From Symbiodinium natans (taxonomy: Eukaryota; Sar; Dinophyceae; Suessiales; Symbiodiniaceae), in the NCBI GenBank assembly GCA_905221605.1, contig CAJNDS010000580.1:443276-507275 (forward strand): 64,000 nt of DNA. Reading direction: 5' to 3'. A program made the position numbers and the translations under genes. This document shows positions 52,887 to 64,000 of the stretch, piece after piece. The notes beneath the pieces were generated by a model. It was not told the DNA's origin. It did no database searches and worked only from the letters and a program-made list of their open reading frames with translations. Within the stretch, counting starts at the first letter, position 1; each line of letters begins with the position of its first letter.

Positions 52887-53329
52887 GATGACTAGCTGCA
52901 GGGCTCGGCTCAACGCAGTACCAATTGAGGTCACCGCACTAGCGACGTTGCCAGGGATGCAGAGAAACAAAGGCAAAGAAACTCTAACCAACCTTTTTTG
53001 AAAAAGTGTTCAAAGAGGAATTTCCCGTTTTATGAACGTATTTTCTGTCGAATTTGTCAATAAAATTGGCTGGGGGCTGCGCTCCCAGACCCCCGCTTAC
53101 TGTGTGAAAGTAAGTGTTTTTGCCGCGCGCATGCTGCGGCAACGATTGCTTGCTTGCCTGAAGTCCCCACTGGCTGACACCATGGGGCACATTCGGCCAA
53201 ACCCTTCCTGCTGGATGGCTTTTTTTGAGCGACTGTTGAAGGAGTGGCAATTTGGCTATGTTTGGCTTGGTGGCACCGTTGATTGAGGGTTCGTGGATCT
53301 CTCTGCGGATTGACGTTGTGCAAATGTCT

Positions 53330-53640
53330 ACAAGATGGTGGTTTTGACTTTTCTGGCATACATTCGCATTTTGCGATTTCCTTGCACAGCTTGGTGCGGC
53401 ATGGATGTGCTCTTGGATATCGACGACGTTGAGTACTGAGCGGCGGGGAACCTAGTAGTTTGGTCGCTTCCGGTTTCTTTTAGTTGTTGCTGCTTGTTCG
53501 CTGGATTGTTTGGTTTGGCTGGTGGTGTTGTTCGTCCTTCTTGTTCACGGCGATCTGTTTTACACCTAGTTGCAAGACCCACAAGAACAGCCTACTGTGC
53601 TACTGATATAGTAAAAAGGCGCCCGCTCAAAAAAAAAGAC
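53330..53640 (+). mobile_element. A-tailed retroposon, copy C
   Basis: Plus-sense copy of the family at 31.5-31.8 kb: it starts CAAGATGGTGGTTTTGAC, runs in register for about 300 bp, and ends TGTGCTACTGATATAGTAAA, then AAGGCGCCCGCTC and A9. It lies just upstream of the helicase element. Confidence 0.65.
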
Positions 53641-55577
53641 AAGTTTAGCACAAGCCAAGAACACGCGTATCGACGGCTTTTTTTGTTTTCTTGAGTGTTG
53701 ATGCAAACAGTATCGAATAGACAAAATCTTGTTTGTCTGTGAGTTGATTTCAATTGTTATTGAAATCAAATGGGTTCCAAAAGCAGCTTAATTCTGGGCA
53801 CCGAAAACGGGCCCTAGATTCTTGGATTTTCTGTGTGAACATACAAGGCCACCAGGTTGGAGCTTCAAATTGGAACTGGCTCAGTTGCGGCATTGTTTTC
53901 ACACACGGGAAGCCAGATCTGGCTTTCACAGCTCCTCGTTGCAAGTAAAACAAATAAGCCTCTCAGTCGGTTCCATCTAAGTCTTGTGTCAGTCTTCCCC
54001 CCCAAAATTAGAACAGCAGGCAGCAAGGCGGCAAAGTGTGAATTTGTTTGGAACCGGAACTTTCTCTGACTGTGGAGGTCACTGGAGCTTCCCTACCTTT
54101 TCGATCTGCCAAGGCCTGAAGGCAGAAGAGGAGAAAAGAAGGGTGCAGAGTCAACATCGGTGGAAACTGCAGCTTGGAAAGTTCAATGCTTTGAAACAAG
54201 TGTTTTTAAAAGCCTCTGACAGTGCCGTTTGGACAGAAAATCAACTGCAGGACAAGACGAGTTCAACCGTGGCGTTGATTCGTTAAGGTTGCGCGCGACG
54301 CCCAAGCCAAACCACTTGAAAATTGCAAAGTGTATTACCAGAATGTGAATAAGTGCGAGCGAAGCGAGCGAAACACCAGAGTAAATTCAACAAATTTAAC
54401 TGATCAAGTGTTGATTTTGAGGGGTTTTTTCAACATTTTCGGAGACTTCAGAAATTTTGAAAATTCCTTGAATGGTGCTGAATCCAGAGAAGAATTGCAA
54501 CACGCAACCAGGGCACCCAGCCTGACAGAAAGCAGAGTTTCTTCTGCTCAATCTTCTGTCAAATTTCAGTGTGCCTTGAATTCTGTTTGGCCATTTTGGA
54601 AAATCAAAGACAAGAGAACGCAATCGAAGCTTTGTCAAAAAAGGTCGAATGGAATGGAAATCGAAGCTGGGCGACTCTCAAGATTGTTTTTTTTTCAATG
54701 TTAGCAAGAACTGCAAAAAGATGTTTTTCTTTTTGAACTTTGGAGAAATCGAGAAAACACTGGAAAGAAGCCAGAGTCGTGAAACTTAGACAATTTTCTT
54801 CAGATTCAGCAGCAGATTCACACACAGCAACACTTTTTTGTTTTTTTCCAGTTCAAATTGCCTTCGCCCGTCTGAAAAGAATTTTCCCTTGCTTTTGGTC
54901 AATGTTTTTTTTGTTTTTTGTCGGGATGATCTCTCGGTTGAGATGCAAGCTTCAGAAAAAGAGTTCGAGAAACCGCCCTGAACCAAAACACAAACAGATC
55001 GTTCAGCAAGTGTTTTGGTGAGTGCTGTCAGCCGGTAAGCTGTCGATTGACCAGAACCACAGTGAAAAAAACTTGCAATCGGAACTTGAAGATATCCATA
55101 AGAATGTGCATTTTGTGGTTTCGGCTGTTTTTCTGAGTGTGCATGTGCAAGAGTGTTGTGGATGTGTGTGTGAGTATTGTGATTGCAAAGTGGGTTGGTT
55201 TGCGGGTGCATGTCTTTGGCTTCAGTGTGCAAGGAAAGTGTCAGTGTGTGGTAAAGAGTGGTAAGGCATGGAGTCTCAGAAGTGACACCAGATAAACAAA
55301 AAAACGGTGACCTTGCAGTGGTGTCTGTGTGTGTTTACTTCGTTTTTTCATTGTGAATGGGTGTGGTGTGTTGTGGTTTCGGCGTTCACTGTTGAGATTG
55401 GGATGGAATACCTCCAGTGCCATTTGTTACTTCTTGCAATCATGTTGGGAAATCCAAACCGAAAAAAACCCGTTTTGATGGTTGTAGTTACTTTGGGCCC
55501 AGGATTCGATTGCTGTTGCTTCGCTTTCTCTTGGGTGTGGTGTGTTGTGTTGTTTGCTGTGTTGCTCCTCCAAGTAG
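53641..55577. other. T-rich DNA without a recognised gene
   Basis: Mixed sequence with T runs and TGTGTG stretches (55120-55260). Open frames reach about 148 codons (minus 54786-55232) but show no motif. TGTGGAGGTCACTGGAGCTT at 54071 resembles the start of the 30.0-kb duplication. Confidence 0.4.
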
Positions 55578-55660
55578 TTTGACCGTCTCACCTCGTCGCA
55601 ATAGACCGGCCCACTGTGCTGCTGATGTGGTAAAGGGGCGTCCGCTTAAACAAAAATAAT
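55578..55660 (+). mobile_element. A-tailed retroposon, copy D (3' end only)
   Basis: TGACCGTCTCACCTCGTCGC, then AATAGACCGGCCCACTGTGC and on to GGGGCGTCCGCTTAAACAAAAA. Only the last about 75 bp of the family are present, plus an A-rich tail. Nearly identical to the inverted copy at 56985-57065. Confidence 0.6.
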
Positions 55661-56984
55661 TGTAGTTACTTTGGGCCCAAGTGTGTCGTTAAGAAGTGTT
55701 GTCTGGCGCCAGGTGGGTCAGTGGGAGGTTGTCAGCCTCTGTTCTTTCGCAGCGTTCCTTTTTCTTAAATGCGTGGCAGCTATAGCAGGTACCACTGCGT
55801 ACGGTGCTGCATCTTAGATGTACATGTTCGCGCAAGATTGCAGTGAAGCTTTGCACATTCATGTGGGATCTTATGCGATATCCCAGTTGTCGGATTGAGT
55901 TGGTTGTTTTTTTTAGTTGGTTTGCCTTCTTTTTGCGTTGGGAGAAAAAGTGGTTATTTTGCTTGCAAGACAGGATGAATCTTACAACATGTGCGTATGT
56001 GCATGTGCCCAGCATGAGCTTTGGTGCACAAATTTTGTTTGGTTGATAGCTTGGTGCGACTTTCCTCACCTCATCTCACTGACACGGTATTGCTCTGCCT
56101 GCTTCAGTAGCCGCGCAGCGGCCGATTTTTTCCATAGCACACAGACCACAAAGCAAACCCACTTTCCCTGGAACTTAGCCCAGAGCCGGCGACAAGAAGA
56201 AAGCTGCCACAGTTGTGAGTCAAACAGATGAGTTTGATCATGGTGGGTTTTTGACCTCCCAATTGAGCATGCCCCCGCATCGAAGCTTTGAGATCCCCAA
56301 AAACCTGCCTAAACCCTAAACCCTAAACCCAAACCCCCAAAACCCTAAACCTTAAACCCTAAACCCTAAACCTCCCGGAAGGGCGATTGCTCGGATGCGA
56401 AACATGCCCAGACCTGAGGTTTGTAAACCATTAAACCCCATAACTTTGAAAGGTTTTGGGTTTTTTCAGATCTCCAAAACCGTCTACAGGGTTTTTAGAC
56501 CCTACAGGTGTACAGGTTTCGGGTTTAAGGTATTTAGGCATTGTCTAAACGAGTAGAACCTTGTAACCCTGAAGGGCTTTTGACTTAATCCCCAAAAATC
56601 CCGTAGGGTTATGTTCTATGTTTGTAGGACTTGCCTCCTTCTGTGAAAATCCAAAGAGAAAAAAGAAGAAGCACCCACATTGTCTGCAGGGAACAAGTGT
56701 TGTCCATTAAACAGAATACTGCAAAAATGTCTTTTCACTATGCTCTGAGACCGCCAGAAGTTAGACACTTTACGGTTGCATTTTTGTTTTTTCAGGGTGC
56801 TTCAGGTGGTTGTGTGCTGTTATATCTGAATTTAGCAACGGTTCAGAGTGGCTTTGAGTGAAAGACCAGTGAAAGGGGTACGTGCGCCATGAGGTCTTGT
56901 TTAGATACGTTACTGATTTTTTTTGTGTTTTCAGGACGCTTTAGGACGTCTTGTCAGGAGAAACGAGAAAACACTGCGTTGTCT

Positions 56985-57065
56985 TTTTTTATTAATGCGG
57001 ACGCCCCTTTACCACATCAGCAGCACAGTGGGCCGGTCTATTGCGACGAGGTGAGACGGTCAATA
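56985..57065 (-). mobile_element. A-tailed retroposon, copy E (3' end, inverted relative to D)
   Basis: In minus sense it ends GGTAAAGGGGCGTCCGCATT followed by AATAAAAAAAG. Together with copy D it forms an inverted pair 1.3 kb apart. Upstream in sense (57066-57330) is weakly related coding-like sequence (DLADRSHFANRTL). Confidence 0.6.
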
Positions 57066-57696
57066 CTACCTGGAAAAGCGAAACAGCAAAGAACAACACA
57101 CCACACACAAGAGAAAGCAAAACGGAAGCAATCCAATCCGACGGTGAAACGTCTCTCTCTTTCTTAGAACACGAAGAGGTCGAAGTAGACCTGTTGTGGC
57201 ATGACAGAGTGCGGTTCGCAAAGTGCGAACGGTCTGCCAGATCAAAATCACGTTCCATGCTAATCCGGTTTTTCCCCTTGCCCAGGTCCTTCATATGGTC
57301 GTCCCTGCAGTACCCGTTACTGCCAAACATTTTGCTTGTCGCCTCGCCTCAACCCTAAGCCCTGAACCCTAAACCCTATGTGCACCTCCTTCTGAAATTT
57401 CATCTGGCGTGTTGCAATCGATCACAAGCTGCACTTTCGAAGCTGGAGTGTAGAAAGACCAGACGTTAAAGTCCGATGGTCTTAAACATTACCTTTACGA
57501 CCCATAGTCTCGTCTTTTAAACCATCCAATTCAACCCAACAAGCCCAAAACCCCAAAACGCCACTGAGCTGCATGATGAACAGCCTGTTCAGCTTCCATG
57601 GAGATTCGTTCGAGCGCACCGACGCAACGGGTGAAGCAACGCGGAGAGCTCGACGTGACCGAGGACGTCCCACAGCTGTCGCTCAGCCTTTAGATT

Positions 57697-57809
57697 CCCA
57701 AAGAGCCCAATATTGCTTAATTAAGCAATATACCTTAAATCATATAGGGGTCCTTAATAATTATGATTTAAGGAATATTCCTTAATTAAGCAATATTGGG
57801 CTCTTTGGG
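57697..57809. mobile_element. MITE, family 1, copy 2 (113 bp)
   Basis: The ends CCCAAAGAGCCCAATATTGC and the exact complement match the copy at 9766-9874. The interior differs by a 4-bp TAAT insertion and one substitution. It follows an open island (57568-57690, MMNSLFSFHGDSFERTD...) that may be an exon. Confidence 0.75.
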
Positions 57810-58138
57810 TTAGCCCCCTAAACCCTAAACGCTAAACCCTAGGCATCGCTCCCAAGGGCTCTGGGCAGAAGCAAGAAGGCCAAACACGGTTTAGGGTTTA
57901 GGGTTTAAAGTTTGGGGTTTAGGGTTTAGGGTTTAGGGTTTAGGGCTTTGGACCTGCAAACCCTAGCCCTCAACAAGCCTGTAGGTTGGGATGTGGTGAG
58001 GCCCAAATGCGTGAGCCAGTTGCTAGCCCCCAGCCCTTTCACCCGCATACTGAACCGCATCCTGATTTTTACACGGGGGTCCAGGAGAAGGGGGAGGGGG
58101 ATGCTTACACGGGGGCCCAGGAGAAGGGGGGGGGGGAT

Positions 58139-58232
58139 GCTATATCCCCCTTGGGAATTATTTTTTGTTCACATAAAACCCAAGAGGATATAAAAAATCC
58201 TATTTTATAAAGGTTCTACGGGGAGTATAGGA
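58139..58232 (+). mobile_element. Introner-like element, copy 1
   Basis: GCTATATCCCCCTTGGGAAT at the left and TTCTACGGGGAGTATAGGA at the right are imperfect inverted ends; inside is AAAACCCAAGAGGATAT. The same sequence with drift makes up intron 1 of the glycosyltransferase-like gene (58684-58787). Confidence 0.6.
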
Positions 58233-58339
58233 TGGGGGGGGGGGGGGGGGGGCGGGGCGTGAGGTCCTGCTGTTGTAAAAACTGTTGCTCATCAATCAAA
58301 CTAAGCTAAGCCCAGGTTGCCAACCGAACCGGGAAGGGA

Positions 58340-58458
58340 AAGACAGAGCAAGAGAAAGAGAGGGAGAGGGAGAGGGAGAGGGAGAGGGAGAGGGAGAGGG
58401 AGAGGGAGAGGGAGAGGGAGAGGGAGAGGGAGAGGGAGAGGGAGAGAGAGAGAGAGAC
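58340..58458 (+). repeat. GGGAGA microsatellite
   Basis: About 17 copies of GGGAGA (58350-58445), followed by GA repeats. Open frames rich in Gly-Glu or Gly-Arg are artefacts. Confidence 0.95.
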
Positions 58459-58550
58459 GAGGAGCTGTTTTTGGGCTGAGAGTCTTTATGTTTTATTATT
58501 GGTTAATGTTATTTTTTCGTTTCGATTCTTAACTTGCTCTTCTGGGAACT

Positions 58551-60811
58551 TTGGCAGAGAGAGTCAGGAAGAAGTGGGCTGCGCTCCAGAAGCGGGTCTG
58601 TGGCGCCTGTGGTTTGCGGGCCGCCCTGCTGTGTTGCCTGCTGCTCATCTTCACGGCTGGGGTGCAGCAGCTGGTCCATGAGACTTTATCCCCCCTTTGG
58701 GAATTCTTGTTGCTTATTTGTTTATTTAAAACCCAAGAGGATATTAGCAATGCTGTTTTTATTAAGGTTCTAAGGGGAGTGTAGGAGAAGTTTAAGTTCG
58801 AGACCCTCTACCCCGACTTCGAAGCGGGCACGGCATCCTGTGACAAGGCCAAGGCACCACCCGAGGCACTACGTCTTGGAGGTATCCTGTCCTTCTTCTC
58901 GCAGGACGCGGGGGCAGGTTTGAACATAACTTTTTGTTTCAGTTGCCCCCCATCCGCATCCAATCCTTCTAAAGCCACAAACTTTTTTTTACCCTTCGTC
59001 GCACTACAATCCATATAAAGCCGTTAAAATGTGATTTTTGTAGGGGCCCCAATCCTAAACCCTAAACCCTAAACCCTAAACCCTAAACCCTAAACCCTAA
59101 ACCCTAAACCTTAAACCCTAAATCCTAAACCCTAAACCCTAACCCCTAAACCCTAAACCTTAAACCCTACATCCCAAACCCTAAACCCTAAACCCTAAGC
59201 CTTAAAACCCTAAACCATAAACCCTAAACCCTAAACCCTAAAACCCTAAACCCTAAACCCTAAACCTTAAATCCTAAACCCTAAACCCTAAACCCTAAAC
59301 CCTAAACCCTAAACCCTAAACCCTGAACCCTAAACCCTAAATCCTAAACCCTAAACAATAAACCCTAAACCCTAACCCTAAACCCCAACCCAGGATGGAC
59401 TCTCCGTCGGCCTCACCTCGCTGTGGCCCAGGATCGCGAACGCCACCCAGGCCTCGGCTCGCCTTCCAGTCAAGCTCCGAAAAGTTTAGGGTTTAGGATT
59501 TTTGGGGTTTAGGGTGTAGGGTTTGGGGTTTGGGGTTTAGGGTTTGGGGTTTAGGGTTTAGGGTGTAGGGTTTGGGGTTTGGGGTTTAGGGTTTAGGGTA
59601 GGGCTCAGGGTTTCTCAAAGTGGCTACGTGGCTATGCCGCCTTCCAAGCGCCAGCTTCGCTGCTTCGCAGGCCAACCACCAAGCCTTCGCGTCCTTGCTT
59701 GGTGTGCCCTACAAGCAGGTCACTTCCGGGCACCGCCGCTGCGGTAAGAGCCTTACATGAACCCGACAGGGCTTTCTGTGGGGTTTAGGGTTGAGGGTTT
59801 AGGGTTTAGGGTTTAGGGTTTAGGGTTTAGGGGGTCCATATGCCAGCCATCATGGGGGATGTAGAGCTCTCAGGAAAAGTCAGGTATAAGCATGCCGGCA
59901 CTTGTTGAGCTCACGTGGTCCCCCAAGGATGAGGGCGGTCGCCGAAGCTTTGAAGTGTATCGCCCCCGGAACATGGCTCTTCTTCATTGACGCCGATGCG
60001 GCCTTCAAGGCCAGCGTGACGCCGTGCGCGCCCGCTCCTTCTCTGAGCCCGATGCACTGCGATGCCTTGGCGTGGCATGGAAACACGACACAGGGAAGGG
60101 GCAAGTGCCCATCGTCCATCAGGGCACTTGCCGCGTTTCACGGCAACGTCTTTCGCTATTCTGGCCGGGATCCGAGCCTCCTGAACTTGTGGCCCTTCGG
60201 CTTGTTCGCCGTCCGGCACGATGCCTTCGGCCTTGACTGGCTGGAGAGGGTGGCCAGCCGCTTGGAGTCCGAGCTGCTGCTCTGCCGCCTGAGCTCGATT
60301 CCGGAAAGGACCCTTGGGGTTTTTTGTTGGCTTCTTCCTCTCTCTCTCTCTCTCTCTCTGTCTGAAGCCTGTTTCAGCATTTCGGACTTTGTTTGGGCAG
60401 TCCAGGAACCCCCTTATTTTGTTTTTGCAATCCGGCCAAGCAAACGCTGAGGAAGGCCGCATTCTGGGTCACCACGCCGGCAGACAAGTGCAAGATTTGG
60501 CCCAATGACCAGTGGTTCTCCTCCTACTTTCTCCACCTCACCAGCGGCACGGAGGAGAATAGGGATCCTTATGCTAAGAGTCCTTAGTCGGGATTCTAGT
60601 ACTGTACCCCCTACTATCACCTAAACCCTTAACCCAAGATCCTAAACCCCAAAGCCCAAAGCCCAAACCTTAAACCCTAAACCCCAAACCCTAAACCCTA
60701 AACCCAACATCCCAAGAGGAGAACATCAAGGGCGACGCCGCGCGAACCGAAGCCTTCCTGGAGATGGTTGAACGGGAAAGCCGAGCTCTCGAGGCTGCCA
60801 TGGCGAGATGA
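58551..60811 (+). CDS. Golgi-type glycosyltransferase-like protein (multi-exon)
   Basis: Plus-strand exons between telomere-like tracts. Exon a (about 58555-58685) gives VRKKWAALQKR then LRAALLCCLLLIFTAGVQQL, a type II signal anchor. Exon b (about 58788-58917): FKFETLYPDFEAGTASC. Exon c (about 59393-59484): GLSVGLTSLWPRIANATQAS. Exon d (about 59618-59740): ANHQAFASLLGVPYKQVTSG, ending before GTAAGAG. Exon e (about 59929-60310): MRAVAEALKCIAPGTWLFFI then DADAAF (a DxD metal/nucleotide-sugar motif), then LNLWPFGLFAVRHDAFGLDW. Exon f (about 60446-60556): CKIWPNDQWFSSYFLH. Exon g (about 60716-60811): IKGDAARTEAFLEMVERESR ending in TGA. The order (anchor, NH.AFA..LGVPY, FFIDADA, NDQ.F) resembles GT34-like galactosyl/mannosyltransferases. 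The start codon and the d-e junction are not settled. Confidence 0.6.
58684..58787 (+). other. Introner-like intron 1 of the glycosyltransferase-like gene
   Basis: CTTTATCCCCCCTTTGGGAA ... AAAACCCAAGAGGATATTAG ... GGTTCTAAGGGGAGTGTAGGA: a diverged copy of 58139-58232. The flanks are exonic (QQLVHETL before, FKFETLYPDF after), so a dispersed element acts as an intron. Confidence 0.6.
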
Positions 60812-62082
60812 CGAAGTCAGCCGCCGAGACGAAAAAGTGGGGGGGAAGGTTAGGGTTTCTAGGGGGGGGGGGGTTGTTGGGTTTTTAGGGTTTAGGGTTT
60901 AGGGTTTTTTTTTTTAAGGGCAGTCAGTGTTCCCGGCAAGAGCCAGAAGTTCCGAATAACGGTTGCCAGCAAGACTTCCCAAGCACTCGCGCCAGGATTG
61001 GGTGAACAAGATGTCGATTCCACCGGTACTTCTGTACAACTTTCCACGGGGTTGGGCTCACTTGGGGCTTCATGGGATGTCGATTTAGGCTCCACGAGGT
61101 TCAATTCAGGATCCGGGGAAGGCTAGAAATTTTTTCTCCGGGCTCCAGAAGGTTAAGGGTGTGGGTTTTTCCATGCCTTCAACCCTGCATCCTGCCCGGG
61201 CGCCATAGTCTCAGCACTGAGGCTGGGTTGAGGACCAGGGTTGAGGAATTCAAACAAGTAACCAACCTACACCCTAAACCCAAACCCTAAACCCTAAACC
61301 CTAATAAACCCTAAACCCTAAACCCTAATAAACCCTAAACCCTAATAAACCCTAAACCCTAATAAACCCTACCCCAAAATACCGTTTTATCCCCCCCCTG
61401 AGCCAAAAAGGCTCCCAACCCCTGATCGCATCTCGGGCCCAAGGAGACGCGGTTATCTGCAAGAGTCCAAAAGCCCAAGGACGATAGGGTTAAGCGTTTA
61501 GGGTTTAGGGATACACCCTGAACCCTAAACCCTAAACCCTAAACCCTAAACCCTAAACCCTAAACCCGAAACCCGAAACCCGAAACCCTAAACCCGAAAC
61601 CTAAGCATCATGTGCGCTCCAAGGCCCCAGCCAGCCTACTGTAAAGCGGGCTAAACCCCTAAACCCTTGAACCTCAAGCCTGTAATCTTAGAGTAGTGTT
61701 AGGAACTTGGGGAATAAGGGTTTAGGGTTTAGGGTTGAAGGGTTCAGGGTTCACGGTTCTCAGGTTTAGAGAGTATCCCAAAACGCAAACCATCCAGATC
61801 TTTAAGCTGCCTGGGCCCGCAGCCCCGAAGCTTCTTCGCGCCTCTGGACCCGGATGCTTCTTGAAGATGTGCTGGCACCCGGCAGGCTCTTCGGATTCGG
61901 TGTGTGGCTGGTGGTGCGTGGGTTGGGGTTTCAGGGCTGTAAGGGTAAGGGTTTGGGTTTCGGGGCTTCTGGGTGCGTAAAGCAGCAATCCTTGCGCCTC
62001 TGTGATGTGGATACCTCCCCATCCCAACGCCCTAACAGCACGACCTTAAACCCTAAACCCCAAACCCTAAACCCTAAACCCC

Positions 62083-63360
<1,278 letters not shown>

Positions 63361-63692
63361 AAGATCGAACCAAAACGCCCCCGCGTCCCCTGCCCTAAAC
63401 CCCCTATACCCTAAACTTCGAGACCCTGAGTCCGCAATCCGAGGCCCTGAGCCCTACACCGAAACCCAAGGCCGAAGACCTGGAATTCTAGAAGCATGAC
63501 CGGGTATTGGCTGAAGCCATGAGGCCCATGTTTTGTTCACCCATCGGGAATTTACCCGGCTATATAAGGAGGTGAATTCGACCCGCTGTTTTTTTGTGTT
63601 GCCATGTTGCTATCCATTATGGAAATCGATGTGGCTTCGCGTCTACGTCGTGTGAGCAGCTCTTGTAAATAGTTTTGAAAACTGTTGGCGAG

Positions 63693-63747
63693 ATGGCGGT
63701 GAAGGGCAGGGGGAAGGACGAGAAGGCGAGGAAGGTCAAGGTTCGCG
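63693..63747 (+). CDS. Possible first exon of a gene running off the right edge
   Basis: ATG at 63693 in a good context (GCGAGATGG) starts MAVKGRGKDEKARKVKVRA, a basic N-terminus, and is followed by GTACGT, a donor-like sequence (about 63749). A TATATAAGG box lies about 135 bp upstream (63558-63566). No homology recognised; the peptide is too short to identify. Confidence 0.3.
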
Positions 63748-63867
63748 CAGTACGTCCCTACCTACCTCCCGGTGCAGCTGCTCCTGACCACCGTTGCTCT
63801 CCAAACTCTGGGTTTTATTCCCGGGCTTCGCCGACTGCGACCCGCGGCAAATCGTAACGGTACTTAT

Positions 63868-64000
63868 AACCCACTTCTACGCCCCTTAAGTGCCCTAACA
63901 TGGTTATACTTGGGATACTTGGGGTATCAGGTACAATCATAATTGGGTTAATAAGTACCCTGAACCTCCAAGTGCTTGATTGGGGTATAAGAAGGGGATT
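63868..64000. mobile_element. Possible small TIR element at the right edge
   Basis: TTATAACCCACTTCTACGCC at the left and GGGGTATAAGAAGGGGATT at the right are roughly complementary. The interior has TTGGGATACTTGGGGTATCA-type repeats. It may be a complete introner in the intron after 63747, or be cut by the edge. Confidence 0.35.

Larger units (their letters stand above)
45173..52991 (-). mobile_element. Candidate undescribed intronless element: hydrolase - SF1 helicase - two unknown ORFs
   Basis: Four long minus-strand frames cover 52886-45173 with almost no gap: hydrolase-like (to 51324), helicase (to 47831), ORF C (47829-45700) and ORF D (45736-45173). Adjacent frames overlap or are one base apart. 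There is no intron and no telomere-like repeat, unlike the host genes nearby. Relics of the helicase part occur at 32.9-33.6 kb and 44.6-44.9 kb, so the sequence is repetitive. I see no RT, integrase, DDE transposase or Rep. No terminal repeats were found. It may be an unfamiliar mobile element, an integrated virus-like genome, or a decaying multi-domain gene family. Confidence 0.5.

Noticed and set aside
60156-60462. Minus-strand frames opposite the glycosyltransferase exon
   Set aside because: The plus frame carries the DxD motif and continues across exons; the minus frames are interrupted and lack motifs.

Overview
This looks like a nuclear chromosome segment from a dinoflagellate. Four things point there: TTTAGGG/CCCTAAA (the telomere unit of dinoflagellates and plants) scattered internally as hundreds of short tracts; genes cut into many short exons with GT, GC and GA donors and AG|G acceptors; a single-domain voltage-gated channel with C-terminal EF-hands; and a heavy load of diverse mobile elements. 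No bacterial gene organisation, rRNA, tRNA or CRISPR array is visible.

Layout. (1) 1-6.86 kb, minus strand: a LINE-type retrotransposon running off the left edge. ORF1 (1090 aa) and the pol frame are in the same reading frame, separated by one TGA. The pol frame reads AP-like (EEP) endonuclease, then RNase H, then reverse transcriptase. (2) 6.87-26.4 kb: a telomere-repeat-riddled domain. The short unique islands between tracts are exons: a rhomboid-family protease (minus, about 10.7-7.0 kb), unrecognised plus-strand exons (13.2, 17.9, 20.1 kb) and a voltage-gated cation channel (minus, 27.16-22.2 kb). (3) 27-56 kb: almost free of telomere-like repeats and filled with mobile DNA: a long inverted repeat, a tandem duplication, A-tailed retroposon copies, a 49-bp satellite, a MULE transposase pseudogene, helicase relics, and an intronless four-frame cluster (52.9-45.2 kb, minus) encoding an alpha/beta-hydrolase-like protein, a UPF1-type SF1 helicase and two unrecognised proteins. 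(4) 56.3-63.4 kb: telomere-like tracts return, with a glycosyltransferase-like gene (plus, 58.5-60.8 kb) and an unrecognised plus-strand gene (62.1-63.4 kb). A further gene appears to start at 63.69 kb.

The most interesting points are: the LINE with RNase H between endonuclease and RT and a gag-UGA-CUA-pol junction followed by a small stem-loop; the hydrolase-helicase cluster, which has decayed relatives elsewhere in the window; and introns filled with telomeric repeat and bounded by direct repeats that carry the splice sites, suggesting intron birth by telomeric-repeat insertion. All domain assignments were made by eye from translated motifs; no database search was run. Exon edges are approximate unless stated.
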